Of a stretch of 18,363 nucleotides of DNA, positions 1 to 6,355 are shown one piece after another. How positions within the stretch are numbered: the first letter of the stretch is position 1; each line of letters begins with the position of its first letter. The stretch is taken from assembly GCA_013811645.1 (NCBI GenBank), contig JACCUU010000041.1, positions 1-18,363 of the forward strand. Direction: 5' to 3'. Source of the stretch: Actinomycetota bacterium (lineage in GTDB: Bacteria; Actinomycetota; Thermoleophilia; Gaiellales; Gaiellaceae). The position numbers and the translations under genes are program-made. The notes under the pieces were generated by a model. It saw only the letters and a program-made list of their open reading frames with translations. It was not told where the DNA came from and did not search any database.

Positions 1-2
1 TC

Positions 3-1226
3 AAAGGGGGCTCCTACTACCCGCTGACGGTGAAGAAGCATCTCCGAGCACAGGAGGTTGCGCGGCAGAACCGCCTACCGTGCCTGTACCTCGTCGACTC
101 GGGCGGCGCGTTCCTGCCGCTTCAGGCCGAGGTGTTCCCCGACCGAGACCACTTCGGGCGCATCTTCTTCAACCAGGCCCGCCTGTCCGCGCTCGGCATT
201 CCGCAGATCGCGTCCGTCATGGGCTCGTGCACCGCCGGGGGTGCGTACGTGCCGGCGATGTCGGACGAGACGGTGATCGTTCGCGGAACCGGGACGATCT
301 TCATCGGAGGACCGCCGCTCGTAAAGGCAGCTACGGGACAAGACGTGACCGCGGAGGAACTCGGCGGCGCCGACGTCCACACCCGGCGCTCAGGTGTTGC
401 CGACCACTATGCGACCTCGGACGAGCATGCGCTCGCCATCTGCCGCGAGATCGTCCGTCATCTCGACCCACCACTTCCAGGCCCGTGGGAGCTTGCCACG
501 CCGGAGCCACCTACGCTCGATCCGTCGGATCTGTACGGGCTCGTTCCCGAGGACTTCCGGCACGAGCTCGACGTGCGCGAGGTGATCGCCCGCATCGTCG
601 ACGGGTCCCGCTTCCACGAGTTCAAGGAGCTGTACGGCGCGACGCTCATCTGCGGCTTCGCCCGCATCGAGGGCTATCCGGTCGCGATCCTCGCGAACCA
701 GGGCGTGCTGTTCGCCGAGTCCTCCCAGAAGGGAGCGCACTTGATCGAGCTCGCCTGCAAGCGACGGATCCCCCTGGTCTTCCTCCAGAACATCACCGGC
801 TTCATGGTCGGGAAGGAGTACGAGGAGGGCGGTATCGCACGCGACGGCGCGAAGCTCGTGATGGCGGTTGCGTGCGCAGAGGTGCCCAAGTTCACCGTCG
901 TGGTCGGAGGCTCGTTCGGAGCGGGTAACTACGCGATGTGCGGCCGCGCGTACGAACCGCGGCAGCTCTGGATGTGGCCGAACGCGCGGATCTCGGTAAT
1001 GGGTGGCGAGCAGGCGGCCACGGTGCTCTCGATGGTCGGAGACAGCGATCCCGAGGAGATCCGCGCAACCTACGAGGTGGAAGGAAATCCCTACTACTCG
1101 ACGGCCCGACTGTGGGACGATGGCATCATCGACCCACTCGACACGCGTCGGGTACTCGCACTCGGGCTTGCGGCCGCCGCGAATGCACGGGTGCCGGAGA
1201 CGACCTTCGGCATCTTCCGCATGTAG
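3..1226 (+). CDS. Methylcrotonyl-CoA carboxylase-type carboxyltransferase (beta) subunit, 5' partial
   Basis: The carboxyltransferase subunit of a biotin-dependent acyl-CoA carboxylase moves the carboxyl group from carboxybiotin to an acyl-CoA. Bases 3-29 read KGGSYYPLT in frame into the GTG at 30, so that GTG is an internal valine and the true start lies upstream of the window. About 407 residues are visible of a family that is usually near 530. Seen: the N-half CoA/oxyanion motif [17 protein letters not shown], then [11 protein letters not shown], then the C-half [18 protein letters not shown] and [15 protein letters not shown]. These spellings match the methylcrotonyl-CoA branch (MccB/LiuB) better than propionyl- or acetyl-CoA carboxylases; the substrate call is inferred from that likeness. 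The hydratase at 3542 and the biotin carboxylase at 4733 supply the partner and the next pathway step. The next gene starts 24 bases after the stop. Confidence 0.9.
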   Translation, partial: KGGSYYPLTVKKHLRAQEVARQNRLPCLYLVDSGGAFLPLQAEVFPDRDHFGRIFFNQARLSALGIPQIASVMGSCTAGGAYVPAMSDETVIVRGTGTIFIGGPPLVKAATGQDVTAEELGGADVHTRRSGVADHYATSDEHALAICREIVRHLDPPLPGPWELATPEPPTLDPSDLYGLVPEDFRHELDVREVIARIVDGSRFHEFKELYGATLICGFARIEGYPVAILANQGVLFAESSQKGAHLIELACKRRIPLVFLQNITGFMVGKEYEEGGIARDGAKLVMAVACAEVPKFTVVVGGSFGAGNYAMCGRAYEPRQLWMWPNARISVMGGEQAATVLSMVGDSDPEEIRATYEVEGNPYYSTARLWDDGIIDPLDTRRVLALGLAAAANARVPETTFGIFRM

Positions 1227-1238
1227 TCAGTCGACCCG

Positions 1239-1246
1239 AAGGAGGT
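1239..1246 (+). promoter_or_regulatory. Strong Shine-Dalgarno sequence for the collagen-like gene
   Basis: AAGGAGGT lies four bases before the GTG at 1251 and fixes that start. It stands out because most other starts in the window have no such sequence and look leaderless, so this gene is probably translated from a longer mRNA, possibly read through from the carboxyltransferase gene. Confidence 0.75.
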
Positions 1247-1250
1247 AACG

Positions 1251-1910
1251 GTGATTCGATGGACACGTCGGCCGTCGCCCGCGATGGTCGTTGCCTGCCT
1301 CGCGCTGCTCCTGGCGCTAGGAGGAACGAGCGTCGCTGCGGTCTCGCAGCTCGTCCCGCGAAACAGCGTCGGGACGGCCCAGCTGAGGAATAACGCGGTC
1401 GCCACCGCGAAAATCCGAAACAACGCCATCACGAGCGCGAAGGTGCGGAACCGTTCGCTCCTCGCGGTCGACTTCGCGGTGGGACAGATTCCGGCTGGGC
1501 CGGCGGGACCCGCCGGAGCTCCGGGTGCAGCTGGAGCGACGGGACCAGCAGGCCCGTTCCCGGATGCACTGCCCTCAGGACGAACGATTCGCGGCGCCTA
1601 CAACATGGGCGGTACCTCGGCCGCAGCCGGTGGTCTGGCGAACACCAGCGTCTCGTTCATCTATGCCCTTGCGGCGGCTCCCACGGTGTTCTTCGTCCGG
1701 CAGGGAACGGCGGCACCCACGCAATGCCCCGGCAACGCGACGTTCCCGCAGGCGACCGCGGGCAATCTCTGCGTCTACGAGACCCAACGGCTCAACACCG
1801 CCGGCGGGCTTGTCAACGAGGTCAATCGCTCCGGGGCGACGATCTTCATCAACTCCACGGCCGCCGGTGGTTTCTTCAGCTTCGGAACCTGGGCGGTCAC
1901 CGGCGCCTGA
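1251..1910 (+). CDS. Secreted decapeptide-repeat / collagen-like protein
   Basis: The function is unknown and the protein is predicted to be exported or membrane-anchored. Layout of the 219 residues: a basic N terminus and hydrophobic segment (about 10-30, MVVACLALLLALGG), a decapeptide repeat (about 40-69, pattern x-x-[TS]-A-[QK]-[LIV]-R-N-[NR]-[AS], three copies), a short collagen-like tract of seven G-X-Y triplets (83-103), and a C-terminal domain of about 115 residues beginning LPSGRTIRGAYNMGG and ending FGTWAVTGA, with two cysteines that could pair. I associate this combination with large paralogous families in Thermoleophilia, so it is useful for taxonomy; that is recall, not a search. 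The start is set by a strong ribosome binding site. A 9-bp direct repeat brackets the gene, so it may be a recent insertion behind the carboxyltransferase gene. A surface or matrix role is only a guess. Confidence 0.8.
   Translation: MIRWTRRPSPAMVVACLALLLALGGTSVAAVSQLVPRNSVGTAQLRNNAVATAKIRNNAITSAKVRNRSLLAVDFAVGQIPAGPAGPAGAPGAAGATGPAGPFPDALPSGRTIRGAYNMGGTSAAAGGLANTSVSFIYALAAAPTVFFVRQGTAAPTQCPGNATFPQATAGNLCVYETQRLNTAGGLVNEVNRSGATIFINSTAAGGFFSFGTWAVTGA
1368..1457 (+). repeat. Three tandem 10-codon repeats
   Basis: Residues 40-49, 50-59 and 60-69 of the secreted protein read VGTAQLRNNA, VATAKIRNNA and ITSAKVRNRS. The regular spacing of alternating small, hydrophobic and Arg-Asn positions suggests a repetitive beta or coiled element between the membrane segment and the collagen-like tract. 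Confidence 0.75.
1497..1559 (+). repeat. Collagen-like G-X-Y tract
   Basis: Seven consecutive triplets with glycine first (GPA GPA GAP GAA GAT GPA GPF) cover residues 83-103 of the secreted protein. Such tracts can trimerise when long; this one is short and may act only as a spacer. Confidence 0.75.
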
Positions 1911-1928
1911 CCGGCATCTAGTCGACCC

Positions 1929-2162
1929 ATGCTCGTTCGAATCCTGATCTGGAGCCTCTACGACTCGAAGACGACGATCGAGGAGCTCCGCGACTCGCTC
2001 GCGGAGCTCCAACCGCCGAGCGCTTGGCTCTGGAACGAGGGGAGCGAGCGATTCGGGGTCGTCGTGTTCGACGACGAGCTTCCGGAGGCGGTCGCTCGCG
2101 CCCGCGAGCTCATCGGAACCGATCCCCAGGTCGCGGACGAGTTCGACGTGCTCGACCTCTGA
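1929..2162 (+). CDS. Small conserved-looking hypothetical protein (77 aa)
   Basis: Not recognised. The 77-residue product (starts MLVRILIWSLYDSK, ends FDVLDL) is acidic, has no membrane segment or signal peptide, and looks like a compact alpha/beta cytoplasmic protein: a beta strand, a helix rich in Glu/Leu (residues 16-28), a second strand pair around W33-F50, and a C-terminal helix. Codon use matches the neighbours, which argues that it is real. It lies 18 bases after the collagen-like gene on the same strand and shows no obvious ribosome binding site or -10 box of its own, so it is probably co-transcribed. It converges with the aldolase gene, with a palindrome between them. Confidence 0.6.
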   Translation: MLVRILIWSLYDSKTTIEELRDSLAELQPPSAWLWNEGSERFGVVVFDDELPEAVARARELIGTDPQVADEFDVLDL

Positions 2163-2175
2163 GAGCCCGAAGCCC

Positions 2176-2197
2176 GGGTCAGGCTGAAGCCTGACCC
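2176..2197. terminator. Perfect 10-bp inverted repeat at a convergent junction (terminator/REP-like)
   Basis: GGGTCAGGCT, GA, AGCCTGACCC form a perfect 10-bp inverted repeat with a two-base centre; the realistic hairpin is an 8-bp stem with a six-base loop. It lies between the converging 1929-2162 gene and the aldolase gene, and the aldolase stop codon (2179-2181) is inside it. No T-run follows, so a bidirectional terminator role is plausible but unproven. It shares a GGGTC/GACCC core with the palindrome at 10965-10977, suggesting a dispersed extragenic palindrome family. Confidence 0.6.
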
Positions 2198-3060
2198 CGT
2201 TGTTGGATGGTGAACGTCTCATACCAGGCGTCCAGCTCCTCCCGCTCCCCGGTCGTGAGCCCGCGGAGCGGTGCACGCACATCCTCGAGCACTGGAACTC
2301 CCTGACGGCCGAGCAGCCGCTTGAGTGCCGCCTGCCTCGGGAACCGCTCGACGAACGCGCGCAAGTCGGCAAGCCAGGCCGCTCCCTCCGCGCTCGGATC
2401 TCGGACGACACCGGCGACATCGCGAGGAAACGCGGACGCCAGGGCTGAGACTGCGCCGACGGCTCCGGCCGCGAGGCCGTCGTGGATGAGCGCCTCCGGC
2501 CCGACGAAGATGTCGAGATCGGGGAGCAGATAGCGCGAGAAGCGCTCGAACGGCGTGTCCGACACCTTCAGCCCGGTGAGGTTGGGCGCTTCGTCTCGAA
2601 GCCGCTCGAGGACGGCCGGAACCACGGCGTACCCGCTCGTCGACTCGAACTCGTAGACGTAGAACGGAAGTGGTGCGCATGCCATGGCGGCCGCGAGAAA
2701 ATGCGAATACTGGGCTCGCTCGTCGAGTGGAAAGTACGGCGGCCCGATGACGACGACCGCGTCCGCCCCTACCTCGGCGGCGTGCGCAGCAAGGGCAACC
2801 GTCTCGGCGGTCGTCTGGGCGCCGCACTGGACGGCGACCTGCAGGCGGTTGTCGGCGGCCTGCAGGAAGAGATCTGCGACGAGGCGACGCTCGCGTTCTT
2901 CGAGGAGGATCCCCTCCCCTGCGGTGCCGAGCGCCAGGATGCCGTCGAGCCCGGCTTCCACGAAGTAGTCGACCAGCGGTCCGAACGCATCGTCGTCCAG
3001 CTCGCTCCCGTCACCGCGAAGCGGCGTTATCGACGCGGCTAGCGCTCCCTTCAAGGCCAT
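2179..3060 (-). CDS. DapA/N-acetylneuraminate lyase superfamily aldolase, not canonical DapA
   Basis: This is a class I (Schiff-base) aldolase or lyase of the DapA/NanA fold, predicted cytosolic; the substrate is unknown. From the ATG at 3060 it has 293 residues, the normal family length. Seen: the phosphate-loop-like GTAGEG at 45-50 where DapA has GTTGES, the catalytic tyrosine at Y135, and the Schiff-base lysine at K166 in GLKVSD. Two DapA determinants appear lost: the second threonine of GTTGE is A47, and the arginine a few residues after the catalytic tyrosine (YNVPSRT in DapA) is replaced by E140. It is therefore unlikely to make dihydrodipicolinate. The ATG overlaps the stop of the upstream YdeI-like gene by one base (TGATG), indicating translational coupling, which rejects a longer start at 3150. 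Its last six residues are encoded by the palindrome at 2176-2197. Confidence 0.8.
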   Translation of the reverse strand: MALKGALAASITPLRGDGSELDDDAFGPLVDYFVEAGLDGILALGTAGEGILLEERERRLVADLFLQAADNRLQVAVQCGAQTTAETVALAAHAAEVGADAVVVIGPPYFPLDERAQYSHFLAAAMACAPLPFYVYEFESTSGYAVVPAVLERLRDEAPNLTGLKVSDTPFERFSRYLLPDLDIFVGPEALIHDGLAAGAVGAVSALASAFPRDVAGVVRDPSAEGAAWLADLRAFVERFPRQAALKRLLGRQGVPVLEDVRAPLRGLTTGEREELDAWYETFTIQQRGQASA

Positions 3061-3518
3061 CAGCGATGCGGCTCGCCAGCTCGCACGCGCTCGACCGTCG
3101 CAGCGATCCTCCGGGCGCGCGTCCCCGGCCGCTTTGCGTCCTCGACCCACTCCACGTACTCGCGCCGATGCGTGAACGACATGCCCCCGAACGCTTCCTT
3201 CGCCTCCGGTTCCTCTCCCAACGCGGCCCGAAGGTCGGCAGGCACCGCGATCTCGCGCGGCTCCGTGTCCAGCTCCATCCTGACCTGCACGCGGTCTGGT
3301 GCATCGACTCCGGTGGCCGACTTGACGCTGCGGTTGACCACGACGTGCCTCACTCCGTCGTAGACCCCTGGCGTCGTTCGCCAGGTGTGACCACGGATCG
3401 TGATCTCCACCGGAGGTCGTGCGCGGCCAAACGCCTCCTTCAGATCGAAGGGGACGCGAAACATCGTTGCGGACTTACCGACGCGGTCGAGCTGCACCGT
3501 GAAGCGCCTGGCGGCCAT
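3060..3518 (-). CDS. YdeI/OmpD-associated-type protein (DUF1905 plus OmdA-like C terminus)
   Basis: A 152-residue protein in two parts. The N-terminal DUF1905-like region (about 4-85) has MFRVPFDLKEAFG and ITIRGHTWRTT. The C-terminal segment (about 90-150) carries SFTHRREYVEWVEDAKRPGTRARRI, typical of the YdeI/OmdA 'bacteriocin-protection' family. The biochemical role is not known. The start is taken as the ATG at 3518 rather than the in-frame TTG at 3524, because a -10-like TAAGGT sits six bases before it and there is no ribosome binding site, so the mRNA is probably leaderless. It is the first gene of a two-gene operon with the coupled aldolase and is divergent from the crotonase gene, with only 23 bases between the two starts. 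Confidence 0.75.
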   Translation of the reverse strand: MAARRFTVQLDRVGKSATMFRVPFDLKEAFGRARPPVEITIRGHTWRTTPGVYDGVRHVVVNRSVKSATGVDAPDRVQVRMELDTEPREIAVPADLRAALGEEPEAKEAFGGMSFTHRREYVEWVEDAKRPGTRARRIAATVERVRAGEPHR

Positions 3519-3524
3519 GCGCAA

Positions 3525-3534
3525 ACCTTATGGT
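3525..3534. promoter_or_regulatory. Overlapping divergent leaderless promoters (YdeI-like / crotonase)
   Basis: On the plus strand TATGGT (3529-3534) is followed by seven bases and the crotonase ATG at 3542. On the minus strand TAAGGT (3530 to 3525) is followed by six bases and the YdeI-like ATG at 3518. Both fit a TANNNT -10 box with transcription starting at or next to the start codon. The two boxes share two base pairs, and AAACC/GGTTT forms a small inverted repeat around them. Confidence 0.6.
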
Positions 3535-3541
3535 TTCGAGC

Positions 3542-4285
3542 ATGGAGGCACTTCGGGTCGAACGCGACGGCGCCGTCCTGCGCGTCACGCTGGCCCGCCC
3601 CGAGCGGAGGAACGCCTTCGACGCTGCGTTGATTGCCGAGCTCACCGAGGCGTTCGCGGGTGTCGGAGACGCGCGCGCAGTCGTGCTCGCCGGCGACGGC
3701 CCAAGCTTCTGCGCCGGTGCTGACGTCGAGTGGCAGCGCTCCTCGATCGACCTCTCGTACGAGGAGAACGTCGAGGACGCGATGCGCCTCTTCCAGATGC
3801 TCGAGGCGATCGACTCCTGTGCTGCTCCGGTCGTTTGCCTCGTGCACGGGTACTCGCTCGGTGGCGGATCGGGGCTCGTGGCGTGCGCCGACGTCGCCGT
3901 GGCTCATCCCGAATCGGTCTTCGGCTTCACGGAGGTTCGGCTCGGGATCATCCCGGCGGTGATCTCCCCCTTCGTGCTCCCGAAGATCGGATCGGCGGCC
4001 CGGCGTTACTTCCTCACGGGAGAGCGCTTTGGCGCCGACGACGCGCTGCGGATCGGGCTCGTCCACGAGGTCTCCGAGGAAGCAGACCAGGCGGTATTGG
4101 GCATCGTGGAGGCGTTGCTCGCAGGAGGCCCGGAGGCCGTGCGGGAGGCGAAGCGCCTCGCCCGGGAGCGACCGGAGGGGATAGAGACGGCGCACGTTGC
4201 TGCCGAGCGTCGAACGAGCGACGAGGGACAGGCCGGCTTGCGCGCCTTCCTGGAGAAGCGCCCGCCCCCCTGGCGCGAGCAGTAG
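3542..4285 (+). CDS. Enoyl-CoA hydratase family, methylglutaconyl-CoA hydratase-like
   Basis: A crotonase-fold hydratase of 247 residues. The segment EVRLGIIPAVISPFVLPKIG followed by RRYFLTGERF and the C terminus GLRAFLEKRPPPW are the spelling I know from LiuC-type methylglutaconyl-CoA hydratases of leucine breakdown, which hydrate methylglutaconyl-CoA to HMG-CoA. The oxyanion loop FCAGAD and GGGSGL are present. E131 (FTEVRLG) matches the second catalytic glutamate of crotonases. The first glutamate position is glycine (G111), which I recall as usual for the LiuC-like group. The start at 3542 is preferred over the in-frame ATG at 3530 because TATGGT ends seven bases before it. It converges with the VOC gene, with four bases between the stops. 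The general crotonase call is certain; the substrate is inferred. Confidence 0.85.
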   Translation: MEALRVERDGAVLRVTLARPERRNAFDAALIAELTEAFAGVGDARAVVLAGDGPSFCAGADVEWQRSSIDLSYEENVEDAMRLFQMLEAIDSCAAPVVCLVHGYSLGGGSGLVACADVAVAHPESVFGFTEVRLGIIPAVISPFVLPKIGSAARRYFLTGERFGADDALRIGLVHEVSEEADQAVLGIVEALLAGGPEAVREAKRLARERPEGIETAHVAAERRTSDEGQAGLRAFLEKRPPPWREQ

Positions 4286-4289
4286 TCCC

Positions 4290-4700
4290 TTACTCCTCCC
4301 AGGAGAAGACGACCGACGCGACCGATCGCTCGACGGGACCGTGATACACGGCCTCCACGTTCGTCCCGTCCGGGTCGAGCACGAACGCTGCGTAGTAGCC
4401 GGGGTGGTACTCACGTTCGCCGGCCGCACCGTTGTCCCGCCCGCCTGCCGCGATTGCAGCCTCGTGGAAACGGTCGACGGTCGCGCGATCGGGAGCCTGA
4501 AAGGCGAAGTGGAGCGCGGCGGTGACGGGTCCGTCGTCCGAGACGAAGAGCTCGTCGGCGGAGAACCAACCATCACCCTCTCCCGTGATGCCGAGCCCGA
4601 CTGCGGCGAGCGCCCGCGTGTAGAAGTGCTTGCTCGCTTCGATGTCGGCCACGCGCAGGTGGATGTGGTCGAATAGCCGGCCAGCGTGCGCTTCGGGCAT
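4290..4700 (-). CDS. VOC superfamily (glyoxalase/bleomycin-resistance fold) protein
   Basis: A single-chain VOC metalloprotein of 136 residues made of two beta-alpha-beta-beta-beta modules. Module 1 begins FDHIHLRVADIEASKHFYTRAL; module 2 includes FHEAAIAAGGRDNG, HPGYYAAFVLDPDGTNVEAV. Candidate metal ligands are H12, H64 and E116, at the positions usual for the fold. It could be a lactoylglutathione-lyase-like enzyme, a dioxygenase-like enzyme or a resistance protein; the sequence alone does not decide. The start at 4700 is supported by a -10-like TAAGCT eight bases upstream with no ribosome binding site. It is divergent from the biotin carboxylase gene across a perfect palindrome. Confidence 0.8.
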   Translation of the reverse strand: MPEAHAGRLFDHIHLRVADIEASKHFYTRALAAVGLGITGEGDGWFSADELFVSDDGPVTAALHFAFQAPDRATVDRFHEAAIAAGGRDNGAAGEREYHPGYYAAFVLDPDGTNVEAVYHGPVERSVASVVFSWEE

Positions 4701-4707
4701 CGACCTC

Positions 4708-4726
4708 GAGCTTAGTCCCTAAGCTC
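4708..4726. promoter_or_regulatory. Perfect 8-3-8 palindrome forming back-to-back leaderless promoters
   Basis: GAGCTTAG, TCC, CTAAGCTC is a perfect 8-bp inverted repeat with a three-base centre. Each arm holds TAAGCT reading outward. On plus, TAAGCT (4720-4725) lies seven bases before the biotin carboxylase GTG at 4733; on minus, TAAGCT (4714 to 4709) lies eight bases before the VOC ATG at 4700. The palindrome can be read as two symmetrical -10 boxes, as a repressor operator, or as both. Confidence 0.65.
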
Positions 4727-4732
4727 CGCCTC

Positions 4733-6349
4733 GTGGCGACCCGGAAGCTGCTCGTAGCCAACCGCGGCGAGATCGCCATTCGCATCTTCCGTACGTGCCG
4801 CGAGCTCGACATCGGGACCGTGGCCGTGGCCGCCCCTGACGACACCGATTCTCTGCATGCTCGCTCGGCCGACGAGACCGTCGAGATCTCGGGATATCTC
4901 CACTCCGAGGAACACATCCGCGCGGCCAAGCAGACAGGTGCGGACGCCATCCATCCCGGCTACGGCTTTCTCGCCGAGCGCGCGGCGTTCGCGGAGGCAG
5001 TCGACGCGGCCGGGCTGACCTGGGTCGGGCCGCCCGCGGAGGCCTTGCGGCTCGGCGGAGACAAGCTCACGGCAAAGCGGATCGCGCGCGAAGCCGGAGT
5101 CCCGACGCTTCCCGAAGGAACCGCTGAGGAGATCGGCTTTCCCCTTGTCGTCAAGGCGTCAGCAGGCGGCGGGGGTCGAGGGATGCGGGTCGTCCGCGAT
5201 CCTGCCGAGCTGGACGACGCCCTCGCCGCGGCAGAGCGCGAGGCGGTCGCCGCGTTCGGCGACGGAACCCTCTACTGCGAGCGCTATCTCGAGCGCCCGC
5301 GGCATATCGAGGTACAGCTACTCGGCGACGCGCACGGACGTGTTGTTGCCCTGGGCGAACGTGATTGCTCGATACAGCGCCGTCACCAGAAGGTTCTCGA
5401 GGAAGCTCCGGCGCCGGGTCTCGACCGAGCGCTCCGGGATGCGATGCTCGACTCCGCGGTGGCCTTCGGCCAAGCGGTGGGCTACCAGAGCGCCGGAACG
5501 GTCGAGTTCGTCGTCGACGGCGGCGACTTCTTCTTCCTCGAGCTCAACGGGCGAATCCAGGTCGAGCACCCCGTGACCGAGGCCGTAGCAGGCCTCGATC
5601 TGATCGCGGAGCAGCTCCGTGTCGCTGCAGGCGATCCTCTCGAAACAGTTCGGTACAAGGTGGACGGACACGCCGTCGAGGTGCGCCTGTATGCGGAGGA
5701 TCCCCGCACGTTCCTTCCGCAGACCGGTCGCATCGAGCGGCTCCGCTTGCCGACGCGAATTCGGGTGGACGCCGGGGTCGAGGAAGGCGATGAGATCGGG
5801 CTTGCGTACGACCCGATGATCGCGAAGCTCATCGCGCATGGGCGCGACCGAGAGGAGGCGCTCGAGATACTCGCCAACGCTCTCGTTGACACCGAGGTCG
5901 CAGGCTTGACCACCAACTTGCCATTCCTGCGCTGGCTCGTCTCGCATCCGATCGTGCGTGCCGGCGAGGCCAGCACGGCCTTCCTGACCGATCATCCGCC
6001 CCTCTGCCCGGCTGCACTCCTGGTCACGCCGAGTCCCTGGAATCGTCCCTGGAGGCTCAACCAGCCCGTCCCTCTGCCCGCCGCACCTCCGAGTGTCGAC
6101 TCGGCCCGCGCCGCGCAAGGACCCGCGCCGGGTGAGAGCGACATCACCGCCCCGATGCCCGGAACGGTGATCCGGGTCGAGGTCGAGCCGGGCGACGAGA
6201 TTCAGGCCCGCAGGCCGCTCGTCGTACTCGAGGCGATGAAGATGGAGATTCCGGTCTCGTCCCCGTTCGGCGGCACGGTCACCGCCGTCCACGTCGCAGC
6301 GGGCGACCGCGTCGCCGGCGGAGCGCTCCTCGTCGAGCTCGAATCGTAG
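4733..6349 (+). CDS. Acyl-CoA carboxylase alpha subunit: biotin carboxylase fused to BCCP
   Basis: Carboxylates biotin with ATP and bicarbonate and carries it on its own BCCP domain to a carboxyltransferase, probably the subunit at 3-1226. Biotin carboxylase occupies about residues 1-424: NRGEIAIRIFRTCRELDIGT, the glycine-rich ATP loop GGGGRGM, HIEVQLLGD, and the active-site stretch ELNGRIQVEHPVTE with E270, N272, R274 and E278 kept (glycine at 273 where threonine is usual). BCCP occupies about 470-538, with the biotin lysine K503 in EAMKMEI. Between them are only about 45 residues, proline- and alanine-rich with a short PWRLN, where methylcrotonyl/propionyl-CoA carboxylase alpha subunits have a BT domain of over 100 residues that docks the beta subunit. 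Total length is 538 rather than about 650-700. The GTG start has a -10-like TAAGCT seven bases upstream. Confidence 0.88.
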   Translation: MATRKLLVANRGEIAIRIFRTCRELDIGTVAVAAPDDTDSLHARSADETVEISGYLHSEEHIRAAKQTGADAIHPGYGFLAERAAFAEAVDAAGLTWVGPPAEALRLGGDKLTAKRIAREAGVPTLPEGTAEEIGFPLVVKASAGGGGRGMRVVRDPAELDDALAAAEREAVAAFGDGTLYCERYLERPRHIEVQLLGDAHGRVVALGERDCSIQRRHQKVLEEAPAPGLDRALRDAMLDSAVAFGQAVGYQSAGTVEFVVDGGDFFFLELNGRIQVEHPVTEAVAGLDLIAEQLRVAAGDPLETVRYKVDGHAVEVRLYAEDPRTFLPQTGRIERLRLPTRIRVDAGVEEGDEIGLAYDPMIAKLIAHGRDREEALEILANALVDTEVAGLTTNLPFLRWLVSHPIVRAGEASTAFLTDHPPLCPAALLVTPSPWNRPWRLNQPVPLPAAPPSVDSARAAQGPAPGESDITAPMPGTVIRVEVEPGDEIQARRPLVVLEAMKMEIPVSSPFGGTVTAVHVAAGDRVAGGALLVELES

Positions 6350-6355
6350 GCCCGC

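Larger units (their letters stand above)
1229..1928. repeat. 9-bp direct repeats flanking the collagen-like gene
   Basis: AGTCGACCC occurs at 1229-1237, just after the carboxyltransferase stop, and again at 1920-1928, just before the ATG at 1929. The two copies bracket the collagen-like gene. They could be a target-site duplication or recombination scar, or chance. Nothing resembling terminal inverted repeats was seen inside them. Confidence 0.4.

Noticed and set aside
30..32. GTG at 30 as the carboxyltransferase start
   Set aside because: Bases 3-29 continue the family sequence ([13 protein letters not shown]) in frame, so the codon is an internal valine and the gene is cut by the window edge.
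1368..1559. CRISPR-like or tandem DNA repeat
   Set aside because: The repetition is at the protein level (10-residue and G-X-Y repeats in one reading frame) with no spacers of constant length.
3061..3150. 30-residue N-terminal extension of the aldolase
   Set aside because: It overlaps the YdeI-like gene in another frame; the ATG at 3060 overlaps that gene's stop and begins exactly at the family's conserved N terminus.
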